Positions 47,258 through 59,600 of a stretch of DNA of 64,000 bases are shown one piece after another. The DNA comes from Siphonodentalium dalli (Eukaryota; Mollusca; Scaphopoda; Gadilida; Siphonodentaliidae). Both the position numbers and the translations under genes were made by a program. Location of the stretch: the NCBI GenBank assembly GCA_032622095.1, contig CP136066.1, forward strand, positions 91,041,319 to 91,105,318. The letters are read 5' to 3'. Position 1 is the stretch's first letter. Each line of letters starts with the position of its first letter. The notes below the pieces were generated by a model that did no database searches, was not told where the DNA came from, and was given only the letters and a program-made list of their open reading frames with translations.

Positions 47258-48390
47258 TTAACCCTTTGAACCCCAGCGGCCGGAAAACCGCTGCGTGAAC
47301 CTCCAAATACCCTAGCGGTACCGGCCGCTGAACCGGCCATTATAACGACCGCCACGTGTTTATAGTTTATAGCTATGCGATTCAATAACAAATCGACGTC
47401 TAAACTCTAGTTATATATATCAAATATAAAAAGCCTGTTCAAATTATATTTATATGGTGAAGGGCCTCGATCGCATATCAAGTTGATTTCTTCGCGCATG
47501 CGCAGAGCAGCGAAATGCAAAATAAATGGTTTATAGTGTACTTATGCACGACATACCCACTAATATATGTTTAAATGGCCCCATAGACATCGGCGGTGGT
47601 CAGGGTGTGTATATGGAATGTCTACCCGCTATAGTATCGGGTAGGAATATATGCGCATGCGCATAACATATAGGTTGTAAATGACAAAAACATGCGTTTT
47701 AAGCAAAATGTGGTGTTATATATAGGAAATATAGCTGCATCATAATTGCAGTTTCTTGCTAATGCCGGTAGTTGTCTGGTAACCGTTACTAAGGAGAGAT
47801 TGGGTGGCAAAGTGTCCTTATATTTTAATGATCATAGAATGGTCCATGCATAACATACATATGTATGCACAGTTTCAAACAGGTGCCCCCATTGAACATA
47901 TACAGCATTATGCGACTAGATATTGTATAAATTAAGGGAACACTACCACTTAATGGTTAGTGCAGTGGTGTCATCCGTTCATTTGTGGTACTTGATTAGC
48001 AACCGTTGCTACCCTTAAATAATTAATTTCATTCGATCTCTCTTAAATTCTTGTCGGATATATCTCAAATTTCACATTAGGGAATTATCGTCATCAAAAA
48101 CGCAATCACTGGCATTGAGTTATGACATACCATGCTATAATTGCCTTTTCCAGTCAATTCGGGGTATTTGCCAAGACGCTGCCGCGTGGCAACGTCTCCC
48201 GATTTTATAATGATCAGTGATCAAGGGGGGGGGGGGGGGGGGGGGGACCTGTAACGTTTCATACCTGTGTCACAAATTAAACATAACCAACATCATCCAA
48301 CAAGACACTATAAAATTTAAAAGAAAATCCCACGAGGAGCCCAGGGTCAGGGTGTCGGTCGTGGTAGGGCGTCAGGGTTCAAAGGGTTAA
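47258..48390. mobile_element. TTAA-flanked element, 1.1 kb, PC intron 9
   Basis: Ends TTAACCCTTTGAACCCCAGC and (reverse) TTAACCCTTTGAACCCTGAC; TTAA at both edges. The interior includes GC-rich CGGCCGGAAAACCGC words, the G22 run at 48225 and GATTAGCAACCGTTGCTACCC, also found at 51770. No transposase seen. Confidence 0.7.
48225..48246. repeat. G22 homopolymer
   Basis: Twenty-two consecutive G on the + strand within the TTAA element; can form a G-quadruplex and is a likely sequencing-length error. Confidence 0.9.
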
Positions 48391-48586
48391 AATCAGACAA
48401 TTGAACAAGCCATATGTTCCCGAGTCAGAACAATTAAACCGTCATCCATATTTACTGTGGTGAAGTATGCCGATCTTAAAATACTCAGTGGTCGTGTAAA
48501 GTTTCAGACCTGAGGCACATTTGAACATAACCAACATCATGATTGTGCCTAGGAAGTGTCTACAATGGGGCAGAATACATAAGAAA

Positions 48587-48727
48587 TGAACGGCAGTTTC
48601 AATGTGGTCATGGGATTTTGACCGCGAGAAAATTTCAGCAAACTGCATGAACCCCGAAGGGGTTCATGCAAAGTTTGCTGAAATTTTCTCGCGGTCAAAA
48701 CCCATGACCATGTTGAAACTGCCGTTC
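48587..48727. repeat. Near-perfect 140-bp inverted repeat
   Basis: TGAACGGCAGTTTCAATGTGG ... ATGAACCCCGAAGGGGTTCAT ... CATGTTGAAACTGCCGTTCA; very few mismatches between arms. Lies in intron 9, between the TTAA element and the Crypton ORF. Could be a MITE of another family; target duplication not evident. Confidence 0.88.
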
Positions 48728-49240
48728 ACTTGTTATATTTACATACTGGTATAATTAATTATTCGATTTGTTATCATTTAGATGGTTTTAAACATGCCGA
48801 CTTGGGTACGATAATGTTTAGCTTTGCCGAAATGCGAAATCAGCCCAAACGCTCGATTCTCTCAGTTCATCTGTAATCTAATTTTAGAAAATGAAAGTCG
48901 GTCAAACGTACACACTTCCGTTTCGAGAATTCCATGGCGGGATGAAAATATTGAAAGTTTGATTTTATTTAATTTATAACGACATAATTCAATTAACAAG
49001 TTAAACACATGGTAAGAATAAACATTAATAACATTGGGTTACACAAATATTGAACTTCGTGAACTTTTTCCGTGGAAAGAGAATTAAATGACATGATAAT
49101 TGTAATTATTGTTCAAATTTTATGGTCAGCCAGTGTCAGCTGGTGACTGATGATAGAATCATAGAAACCTAACACTAACAGCTAACTAATGCTGAGAAAT
49201 TCACATTTGGATAGTGAAGTCAGTTTTTGTGAAGAGTCTA

Positions 49241-50998
49241 TTAATTTGTGTTGGCTTGGTTACTGCCTCCAAAAGAAATGTTACAGTTTTTGAAACTAAG
49301 CTTGCAGTTGCTCATCAAACCATGGGCTAAAATGTTTGCAGCCTGTGAATTTTGTTCGATGCATGTTAGAGAGGTTTCGATGTGGGCTGTAGCCGTAGGT
49401 GCCATTTCCTTTGCTTCGATTGTTGGTAATGCTTGATTTGCAGGAATTTCAGCAGCATTTTCACTGACGACCAAATTGTTGATATCTGCGATTGTGGAAG
49501 ACGTTGCCGCAGCTGGATTTGTTTGAGCATAACGCTGCTCTGTCGAGGTTAGATGCTCATGAGTTTCACATTGGGGATTTTTACTCACAGTGCTGTTGCC
49601 TAATTCTGCGAGCGAATCACTTAACTGTTGCTTTTGTTTTGATGTGAATTCCCGGTTGTAACTTCGGATTGATGACTCATTTCTATGCCCGCTCATGAAC
49701 ATAATGTTACGTAGTTCAAACCCAGCATCATTGAGATGTTGAATCGCTGTCGCACGAAGACAATGCGATGTGTATCTTTCGCTCGTACCTGCAGATTTTG
49801 AGATGTCGGTCATGAAATTGGAAAATGTCCGTTTTTTTAAAGGTGCGTCCTGGTACCATATGCTAATATTCTTGGGGTTTATTGATTTTGTAATTTCAAC
49901 GTTTATTTGATTGAACAAGAATTCAGCGTTGGGATCTGTTTTCTGTATTAGTAGTTTTAGGGCGGTCACGGGACAGCATGAATCTGATGTTGCATACATA
50001 CGCTTGTCCTGAGTAGTGCTCTCTCTTGAATCCAGGCCACCTTGATATGTTTTTTCGTGCGTTTCGTGATTAATGGAAGCATAAAGTCTTCCATTCTCAT
50101 CTTGCAGGAACTCAAATGAGTTCAATTTCAGTTGAACATGGAATTCAAGTCCTCTTGAAACATAGTGAATGGCAATTAGGTACCAGACTCTTTGGCGGAG
50201 TGTAATAGGGGAGTCTTTATGAGAAAGGTATGTCACTATTTTCTTCAGATCTTGATCTGTTATGACCGCCTTGTGTTTTGTAGGCCGCGAGACTCCAGTT
50301 TGTACCATATGTTTCAACTTTGCGGACAGGATTTTGTTACTTTGCTTAAACTCCTTATCTTTGATGATGTCGATATCGCGTTTTAAATCTGAAAGATGGC
50401 GATTCAGTGCTCCTCGGAGATTAATCAGAGTGTTTTTGTGGTAATCGCCAGCAAGATTTTTCGGCATCACTTTAGCTCGTTGGGTGGTGTTAATTGGTTT
50501 AGCTTCACAGTAGAAGTGCCTGAGGTGTGTATTGAGAGATTGTTTATCAATAGTTTCAAAATTAATGTGATGACCCATGGCCGTGCACCACTCCGTGAAC
50601 AATTTCACACCCCATTTGGTATTCTTTTTTGTGGATTTGGATTGCGCGAATTGTTCTAATGCGGCAATGTCGGATTCAGATTTTTTGTCAAATCTGGATT
50701 TCTTCAAAGAACTCTCAGCTAATTCTGTTTTTGCAGTGGGCCTTGTGGGAGAAGTAGTCATTGTGATTGAATTGGTTGTGTTTGTACTGTCAGGGTTAAT
50801 ACTGCCAGTGCCAGTCCTACTGCTAGACTTCATCTCACTATCTCTTGGTCTCATTGGAATGTCTAGAGCTTCCATGACTTCCTCAAAACTAACTGATTGG
50901 TATTCAGCAGATGATAAATCAATTGCCATCAATAATTCGTCGTCGTCGTCACTCATTTCATCGGTTGAAAAGAGTATATTAAAATCATTTGGATCCAT
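49241..50998 (-). CDS. Crypton/DUF3504-type tyrosine recombinase, intact ORF
   Basis: Uninterrupted single-exon ORF of 585 residues, antisense within PC intron 9. Residues 1-50 are acidic (MSDDDDELLMAIDLSS); 55-105 are Ser/Thr-rich and probably disordered. Residues about 108-240 resemble a helical DNA-binding core domain (AALEQFAQSKSTKKNTKWGV, KNTLINLRGALNRHL). Residues about 245-455 carry the tyrosine-recombinase catalytic set: Arg282 (YVSRGLEF), probable Lys316 (THEKTYQGGL), His412-x-x-Arg415 (SHCLRATAIQ), His438 (MSGHRNESS) and Tyr447 (IRSYNREF). The C-terminal tail is Ala/Thr/Asn-rich and ends CKLSFKNCNISFGG. This is the pattern of Crypton transposases and the related ZMYM/QRICH1/KIAA1958 DUF3504 proteins; the enzyme would cut and join DNA through a phosphotyrosine. 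Start Met chosen as the first in frame, with acidic residues directly after. No terminal inverted repeats were seen, as expected for Cryptons. It could be a live transposon or a domesticated gene. Confidence 0.88.
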   Translation of the reverse strand: MDPNDFNILFSTDEMSDDDDELLMAIDLSSAEYQSVSFEEVMEALDIPMRPRDSEMKSSSRTGTGSINPDSTNTTNSITMTTSPTRPTAKTELAESSLKKSRFDKKSESDIAALEQFAQSKSTKKNTKWGVKLFTEWCTAMGHHINFETIDKQSLNTHLRHFYCEAKPINTTQRAKVMPKNLAGDYHKNTLINLRGALNRHLSDLKRDIDIIKDKEFKQSNKILSAKLKHMVQTGVSRPTKHKAVITDQDLKKIVTYLSHKDSPITLRQRVWYLIAIHYVSRGLEFHVQLKLNSFEFLQDENGRLYASINHETHEKTYQGGLDSRESTTQDKRMYATSDSCCPVTALKLLIQKTDPNAEFLFNQINVEITKSINPKNISIWYQDAPLKKRTFSNFMTDISKSAGTSERYTSHCLRATAIQHLNDAGFELRNIMFMSGHRNESSIRSYNREFTSKQKQQLSDSLAELGNSTVSKNPQCETHEHLTSTEQRYAQTNPAAATSSTIADINNLVVSENAAEIPANQALPTIEAKEMAPTATAHIETSLTCIEQNSQAANILAHGLMSNCKLSFKNCNISFGGSNQANTN

Positions 50999-51583
50999 GT
51001 TTTTATTTTTTTGTGTCGTCTGTTTGTTTACAAAATATAGGCCTACTTACTCAGTGCAACAAAGTTACTTATTGGTAATAAATACATAATTATCTACATT
51101 TTAGTGTGATTATGCTATAAAATAACGATAGTGTTTCCAATGTTTCGCTTTATTTTCGGTATTTTTAATGCAAAACCGCCGTATTATGTAAGGTAATTGG
51201 GATTATTTCATTTCATATTTGCGTCCAATGAGTAGGTCACTGGAGCAAATACACTGCGAGTACTTTATTCGCTTATCGGTACTTTAACTTCTATAATAGA
51301 ACTGTCGCGAGTCTTTAGTGCATGTGTACATTTTGTTTGTATTGGGGAATTGTGTTACTATGTGGTATTTTGGAAGACAATTCATGTGTCGGGCGCAATT
51401 ATATTGAAACTAGGCCAAGAAATGTTGCGTTGGAATGCATCGGCTCTGGGACATAAATAAATACCGGCTGATCGACCTAAATGCGCGTTTGCGCAAATGC
51501 GCCCAATTATTTTCGCCGGCGCTTCTACTTGAAATTTCACGCGATCGTCCTCGGTTATGTTCGGTGATTTCCGGGACCAATGT

Positions 51584-51642
51584 GTTCATAAACCTATGAA
51601 CGACATTGGAAGTGACGTCACGTTACGTTCATAGGTTTATGA
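51584..51642. repeat. Short inverted repeat with CRE-like core
   Basis: GTTCATAAACCTATGAACG ... CGTTCATAGGTTTATGAACG with TGACGTCA in the loop (51611-51618). Lies about 0.6 kb upstream of the Crypton start codon on its coding strand, so a regulatory role is possible but unproven. Confidence 0.7.
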
Positions 51643-51649
51643 ACGCATT

Positions 51650-52154
51650 GCATAAGGGGGCGTGTCTACCGTAACGCTATGGGGAAATCGGAAGAGATAT
51701 TAGGGGTATGTAAATATAATTGAATGAACAGGACAATGGTGCCATTCGAGTATTTGGGGTATTTGCTTAGCAACCGTTGCTACCCTTATATAGAAGTCAG
51801 GTTCACTCTTCTGGCCAGATATATCTAAAATTTCACAATAGGGTATTGACTGCATCAAAAACTATATTTCCTAGGGCTGATTTACGACGATAAAAGCCAT
51901 AATTGCATTTTACTTTCAATGCCAGGTAGTTGCCTTGCAACTGTTATCAGGGAGTGATTATGTGGCAATGTAACCAGATCTTAAAATACTCATTTGTCCA
52001 TGGGGAACTTACGTGTAAAGTTTCAGACCTGTGACACCATTTGAACATAACCAATACCATGCACCTAAACACTGTCTACAATAAGTCAAAATACCACTGG
52101 GAGCCCAGAGTCAGGATGTCGATCGTTGTGGGGAACCAGGGTTCAAAGGGTTAA
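51650..52154. mobile_element. 3' part of a TTAA element abutting PC exon j
   Basis: Shares GCTTAGCAACCGTTGCTACCC, GGCCAGATATATCTAAAATTTC and the right end GGGTTCAAAGGGTTAA (52139-52154) with 47258-48390. The left end was not found. It stops 13 bp upstream of the exon j start. Confidence 0.65.
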
Positions 52155-52167
52155 GTGATATTTCCAG

Positions 52168-52308
52168 GTTACCATAGAGACAGGAAAGACTCTTTCAATC
52201 AAGGCGTTAGCAGTTGGTGATCTGGACTCTACTGGGAGGCGGGAGGTTTTCTTTGAACTCAATGGACAGCTACGTTCCGTTTATATACAAGACACGGAAG
52301 CTGTAAAG
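52168..52308 (+). CDS. PC: PC exon j: linker to biotinyl domain
   Basis: Acceptor ATTTCCAG, donor AAG|GTAAAT; 47 codons, phase 0. Encodes [20 protein letters not shown], then [20 protein letters not shown] and AVK. GKTL(x)IK(x)LAV and [10 protein letters not shown] are the PC motifs just before the biotinyl domain. The acceptor is pyrimidine-poor. The 3' end of a TTAA-flanked element (GGGTTCAAAGGGTTAA, ending 52154) lies only 13 bases upstream, so the branch point probably lies in transposon-derived sequence. Confidence 0.95.
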
Positions 52309-52332
52309 GTAAATAAATAACCCACTCGTATA

Positions 52333-52698
52333 TAGGCCTCAAAATATGGTGCCGGACATTTGCAGAATGAGGTCCCCAGAAGGTGAATATAGTGACGCTA
52401 ACCCGCTCAGCAAGCTAGCATCACTAAATTCACCTTTCGGGACCTCATTCTGCTTAGGCCTCATCTTTTCTGGAAATTCTCTTTATTATCAAATTAAGAA
52501 GATTTTAGAGTCTTTAGAAAGTTTCCTTTTTAGTTTAGTTTCTCTATATCCCTAAATTGGCAGACGAGAGGCCATGCAGAATGAGGTCGCTAGAGGATGA
52601 ATTTGTTGATGTTAGTCCACTGTGCAGGGTAGCGTCACTAAATTCACCCTCTGGGGGACCTCATTCTGCAAATATCCGGCACCATATTTTTAGACCTG
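52333..52698. mobile_element. hAT-like MITE in PC intron 10
   Basis: Ends TAGGCCTCAAAATATGGTGCCGG / CCGGCACCATATTTTTAGACCTG; flanks CTCGTATA (52325-52332) and CTCATATA (52699-52706) match at 7 of 8 positions. Two hairpins with GAGGTCCCCAGAAGG and GAGGTCGCTAGAGGA arms. It starts about 25 bp after the exon j donor. Confidence 0.82.
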
Positions 52699-52781
52699 CT
52701 CATATATAAATAGATTTAATATCCTACTCAGTTGTTAAAGTATACATTGGAATGTTCTATTCATTTGATGGGATGTTCAGG

Positions 52782-52999
52782 TACAGTGATGCCCTAAATA
52801 ATCGACTCGTTAACCACAGCAGAATTATGGGTAATATTTCAGGATTTAGTCTGAAATATGGTGTGTTGCCATTCATCGGAAAGCTCTCACTGAGAGCTTT
52901 CCAATGAATGGCAACAACCCATATTTCAGACTAAATCCAGAAAAATTACCCATAATTCTGCTGTGGTTAAGGAGTCGGATTATTTAGGGCATTACTGTA
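52782..52999. mobile_element. Full-length TA palindrome MITE in PC intron 10
   Basis: TACAGTGATGCCCTAAATAA ... GAAAGCTCTCACTGAGAGCTTTC ... GGGCATTACTGTA. Confidence 0.88.
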
Positions 53000-53166
53000 A
53001 TAGACAGGTTTAGATGTAGAACTTCTAACTTCCGGAGCTGCTTTCACTTTCCAAAGGTCAGATCGCCAGACGTTCTTGCATACCGATACAGTTGGATCAT
53101 ATTTATCCTAATCTCCAGACTAATTTCAGTTGCCCGTGGCCAATACTTCTCAAACAGATGTCCGTG

Positions 53167-53626
53167 CAAGCCTGAGTTTAGTGTGCCTGTCATTTGCAGA
53201 ATTAGGTCCCCAGAGTGTGAATTTAGTAACGCTGTCCCGCATAGCAGGCTAGCATCATCAAATTCACCCTCTGGGGATCTCATTCTGCATGACCTCATCT
53301 GCTATAGGATACCTAGACTCAGTTTGAAGTTCCCAAATTTTGAATATTCTGATGTACACCAATTGGGAACCTTGATTATGCCATGTGTCATCGGCCAATT
53401 TGGGGATATAGAGAAACTAAACAATAAAAGAAATAGAATCTATGTATAGAAGTTTCTATAGAAATTTAATAATAACGAAACTTTCCAGAGAAGATTAGGC
53501 CTAAGCAGAATGGAGTCTGCAGAGGGTGAATTTGGTGATGCTAGCATGCTATGCAGGATAGCGTCACTAAATTCACCCGCTGGGAACGCCATTCTGCAAA
53601 TGACAGGCACATTAAACTCAGACTTG
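53167..53626. mobile_element. hAT-like MITE abutting the satellite array
   Basis: Ends CAAGCCTGAGTTTAGTG / CATTAAACTCAGACTTG with two GAGGTCCCCAGAGTG-type hairpins; closely similar to 670-1126. Target duplication not evident. The 31-bp array starts about 50 bp downstream. Confidence 0.82.
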
Positions 53627-53676
53627 TGCTATGAAATATAATTCTGATAGATTCTGTGTGATTACTTCCAATATCT

Positions 53677-56600
53677 CCCAATCAAACATCACAGACAGGT
53701 TAAATCACCCAATCAAACATCACAGACAGGTTAAATCACCCAATCAAACATCAATGACAGGTTAAATCACCCATTCAATCACCACTGACAGGTTAAATCA
53801 CCCAATCAATCATCACTGACAGGTTAAATATCACTGACAGGTTAAATCACCCAATCAAACATCACTGACAGGTTAAATCACCCAATCAAACATCACTGAC
53901 AGGTTAAATCACCCAATCAATCATCACTGACAGGTTAAATCACTCAATAAAACATCACTGACAGGTTAAATCACCCAATCAATCATCACTGACAGGTTAA
54001 ATCACACAATCAAACATCACTGACAGGTTAAATATCCCAATCAAACATCACTGACAGGTTAAATCACCCAATCAAACATCACTGACAGGTTAAATCACCC
54101 AATCAAACATCACTGACAGGTTAAATCACCCAATCAAACATCACTGACAGGTTAATCACCCAATCAATCATCACTGACAGGTTAAATCACCAAATCAAAC
54201 ATCACTGACAGGTTAAATCACCCAATCAATCATCACTGACAGGTTAAATCACCCAATCAATCATCACTGACAGGTTTAATCACTCAATCAATCATCACTG
54301 ACAGGTTAAATCACCCAATCAAACATCACTGACAGGTTAAATCACCCAATCAAACATCACTGACAGGTTAAATCACCCAATCAAACATCACTGACAGGTT
54401 AAATCACACAATCAAACATCACTGACAGGTTAAATCACACAATCAAACATCACTGACAGGTTAAATCACCCAATCAAATATCACTGACAGGTTAAATCAC
54501 CCAATCAAACATCACTGACAGGTTAAATCACACAATCAAACATCACAGACAGGTTAAATCACCCAATCAAACATCACTGACAGGTTAAATCACACAATCA
54601 AACATCACTGACAGGTTAAATCACCCAATCAATCATCACTGACAGGTTAAATCACGCAATCAAACATCACTGACAGGTTAAATCACCCAATCAATCATCA
54701 CTGACAGGTTTAATCACTCAATAAAACATCACTGACAGGTTAAATCACCCAATCAAACATCACTGACAGGTTAAATCACCCAATCAATCATCACTGACAG
54801 GTTAAATCACCCAATCAATCATCACTGACAGGTTAAATCACCCAATCAATCATCACTGACAGGTTAAATCACCCAATCAAACATCACTGACAGGTTAAAT
54901 CACCCAATCAAACATCACTGACAGATTAAACCACCCAACCAATCATCACTGACAGGTTAAATCACCCAATCAATCATCACTGACAGGTTAAATCATCACC
55001 CAATCAATCATCACTGACAGGTTAAATCACCCAATCAAACATCACTGACAGGTTAAATCACCCAATCAATCATCACTGACAGGTTAAATCACCCAATCAA
55101 ACATCACTGACAGGTTAAATCACCCAATCAATCATCACTGACAGGTTAAATCATCACCCAATCAAACATCACTGACAGGTTAAATCACCCAATCAAACAT
55201 CACTGACAGGTTAAATCACCCAATCAATCATCACTGACAGGTCAAATCACCCAATCAATCATCACTGACAGGTTAAATCACCCAATCAATCATCACTGAC
55301 AGGTTAAATCACCCAATCAAACATCACTGACAGGTTAAATCACCCAATCAAACATCACTGACAGGTTAAATCACCCAATCAAACATCACTGACAGGTTAA
55401 ATCACCCAATCAAACATCACTGACAGGTTAAATCACCCAATCAATCATCACTGACAGGTTAAATCACCCAATCAAACATCACTGACAGGTCAAATCACCC
55501 AATCAATCATCACTGACAGGTTAAATCACCCAATCAATCATCACTGACAGGTTAAATCACCCAATCAAACATCACTGACAGGTTAAATCACCCAATCAAA
55601 CATCACTGACAGGTTAAATCACCCAATCAAACACCACTGACAGGTTAAATCACCCATTCAATCACCACTGACAGGTTAAATCACCCAATCAATCATCACT
55701 GACAGGTTAAATATCACTGACAGGTTAAATCACCCAATCAATCATCACTGACAGGTTAAATATCACTGACAGGTTAAATCACACAATCAAACATCACTGA
55801 CAGGTTAAATCACCCAATCAAACATCACTGACAGGTTAAATCACCCAATCAAACACCACTGACAGGTTAAATATCACTGACAGGTTAAATCACACAATCA
55901 ATCATCACTGACAGGTTAAATATCACTGACAGGTTAAATCACACAATCAAACATCACTGACAGGTTAAATCACCCAATCAAACATCACTGACAGGTTAAA
56001 TCACCCAATCAAACATCACTGACAGGTTAAATCACCCAATCAAACATCACTGACAGGTTAAATCACCAAATCAAACATCACTGACAGGTTAAATCACCCA
56101 ATCAAACATCACTGACAGGTTAAATCACCCAATCAAACATCACTGACAGGTTAAATCACCCAATCAATCATCACTGACAGGTTAAATCGCACAACCAATC
56201 ATCACTGACAGGTTAAATCACCCAATCAAACATCACTGACAGGTTAAATCAATCAATCATCACTGACAGGTTAAATCATACAATCAAACATCACTGACAG
56301 GTTAAATCACCCAATCGAACATCACTGACAGGTTAAATCACCCAATCAATCATCACTGACAGGTTAAATCACCCAATCAATCATCACTGACAGGTTAAAT
56401 CAACCAATCAATTATCACTGACAGGTTAAATCACCCAATCAAACATCACTGACAGGTTAAATCACCCAATCAAACATCACAGACAGGTTAAATCACCCAA
56501 TCAAACATCACTGACAGGTTAAATCACCCATTCAATCACCACTGACAGGTTAAATCACCCAATCAATCATCACTGACAGGTTAAATATCACTGACAGGTT

Positions 56601-59600
56601 AAATCACCCAATCAAACATCACTGACAGGTTAAATCACCCAATCAAACATCACTGACAGGTTAAATCACCCAATCAATCATCACTGACAGGTTAAATCAC
56701 TCAATAAAACATCACTGACAGGTTAAATCACACAATCAAACATCACTGACAGGTTAAATATCCCAATCAAACATCACTGACAGGTTAAATCACCCAATCA
56801 AACATCACTGACAGGTTAAATCACCCAATCAAACATCACTGACAGGTTAAATCACCCAATCAAACATCACTGACAGGTTAATCACCCAATCAATCATCAC
56901 TGACAGGTTAAATCACCAAATCAAACATCACTGACAGGTTAAATCACCCAATCAATCATCACTGACAGGTTAAATCACCCAATCAATCATCACTGACAGG
57001 TTTAATCACTCAATCAATCATCACTGACAGGTTAAATCACCCAATCAAACATCACTGACAGGTTAAATCACCCAATCAAACATCACTGACAGGTTAAATC
57101 ACCCAATCAAACATCACTGACAGGTTAAATCACACAATCAAACATCACTGACAGGTTAAATCACACAATCAAACATCACTGACAGGTTAAATCACCCAAT
57201 CAAATATCACTGACAGGTTAAATCACCCAATCAAACATCACTGACAGGTTAAATCACACAATCAAACATCACAGACAGGTTAAATCACCCAATCAAACAT
57301 CACTGACAGGTTAAATCACACAATCAAACATCACTGACAGGTTAAATCACCCAATCAATCATCACTGACAGGTTAAATCACGCAATCAAACATCACTGAC
57401 AGGTTAAATCACCCAATCAATCATCACTGACAGGTTTAATCACTCAATAAAACATCACTGACAGGTTAAATCACCCAATCAAACATCACTGACAGGTTAA
57501 ATCACCCAATCAATCATCACTGACAGGTTAAATCACCCAATCAATCATCACTGACAGGTTAAATCACCCAATCAATCATCACTGACAGGTTAAATCACCC
57601 AATCAAACATCACTGACAGGTTAAATCACCCAATCAAACATCACTGACAGATTAAACCACCCAACCAATCATCACTGACAGGTTAAATCACCCAATCAAT
57701 CATCACTGACAGGTTAAATCATCACCCAATCAATCATCACTGACAGGTTAAATCACCCAATCAAACATCACTGACAGGTTAAATCACCCAATCAATCATC
57801 ACTGACAGGTTAAATCACCCAATCAAACATCACTGACAGGTTAAATCACCCAATCAATCATCACTGACAGGTTAAATCATCACCCAATCAAACATCACTG
57901 ACAGGTTAAATCACCCAATCAAACATCACTGACAGGTTAAATCACCCAATCAATCATCACTGACAGGTCAAATCACCCAATCAATCATCACTGACAGGTT
58001 AAATCACCCAATCAATCATCACTGACAGGTTAAATCACCCAATCAAACATCACTGACAGGTTAAATCACCCAATCAAACATCACTGACAGGTTAAATCAC
58101 CCAATCAAACATCACTGACAGGTTAAATCACCCAATCAAACATCACTGACAGGTTAAATCACCCAATCAATCATCACTGACAGGTTAAATCACCCAATCA
58201 AACATCACTGACAGGTCAAATCACCCAATCAATCATCACTGACAGGTTAAATTACCCAATCAATCATCACTGACAGGTTAAATCACCCAATCAAACATCA
58301 CTGACAGGTTAAATCACCCAATCAAACATCACTGACAGGTTAAATCACCCAATCAAACACCACTGACAGGTTAAATCACCCATTCAATCACCACTGACAG
58401 GTTAAATCACCCAATCAATCATCACTGACAGGTTAAATATCACTGACAGGTTAAATCACCCAATCAATCATCACTGACAGGTTAAATATCACTGACAGGT
58501 TAAATCACACAATCAAACATCACTGACAGGTTAAATCACCCAATCAAACATCACTGACAGGTTAAATCACCCAATCAAACACCACTGACAGGTTAAATAT
58601 CACTGACAGGTTAAATCACACAATCAATCATCACTGACAGGTTAAATATCACTGACAGGTTAAATCACACAATCAAACATCACTGACAGGTTAAATCACC
58701 CAATCAAACATCACTGACAGGTTAAATCACCCAATCAAACATCACTGACAGGTTAAATCACCCAATCAAACATCACTGACAGGTTAAATCACCAAATCAA
58801 ACATCACTGACAGGTTAAATCACCCAATCAAACATCACTGACAGGTTAAATCACCCAATCAAACATCACTGACAGGTTAAATCACCCAATCAATCATCAC
58901 TGACAGGTTAAATCGCACAACCAATCATCACTGACAGGTTAAATCACCCAATCAAACATCACTGACAGGTTAAATCAATCAATCATCACTGACAGGTTAA
59001 ATCATACAATCAAACATCACTGACAGGTTAAATCACCCAATCGAACATCACTGACAGGTTAAATCACCCAATCAATCATCACTGACAGGTTAAATCACCC
59101 AATCAATCATCACTGACAGGTTAAATCAACCAATCAATTATCACTGACAGGTTAAATCACCCAATCAAACATCACTGACAGGTTAAATCACCCAATCAAA
59201 CATCACTGACAGGTTAAATCACCCAATCAAACACCACTGACAGGTTAAATCACCCATTCAATCACCACTGACAGGTTAAATCACCCAATCAATCATCACT
59301 GACAGGTTAAATATCACTGACAGGTTAAATCACCCAATCAATCATCACTGACAGGTTAAATATCACTGACAGGTTAAATCACACAATCAAACATCACTGA
59401 CAGGTTAAATCACCCAATCAAACATCACTGACAGGTTAAATCACCCAATCAAACACCACTGACAGGTTAAATCACCCATTCAACACCACTGACAGGTTAA
59501 ATTACCCAATCAATCATCACTGACAGGTTAAATATCACTGACAGGTTAAATCACACAATCAAACATCACTGACAGGTTAAATCACCCAATCAAACATCAC

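Noticed and set aside
50577-51089. 170-codon + strand ORF opposite the Crypton
   Set aside because: Mirror of the Crypton N-terminal coding region; hydrophobic composition arises from the antisense of acidic/Ser codons.
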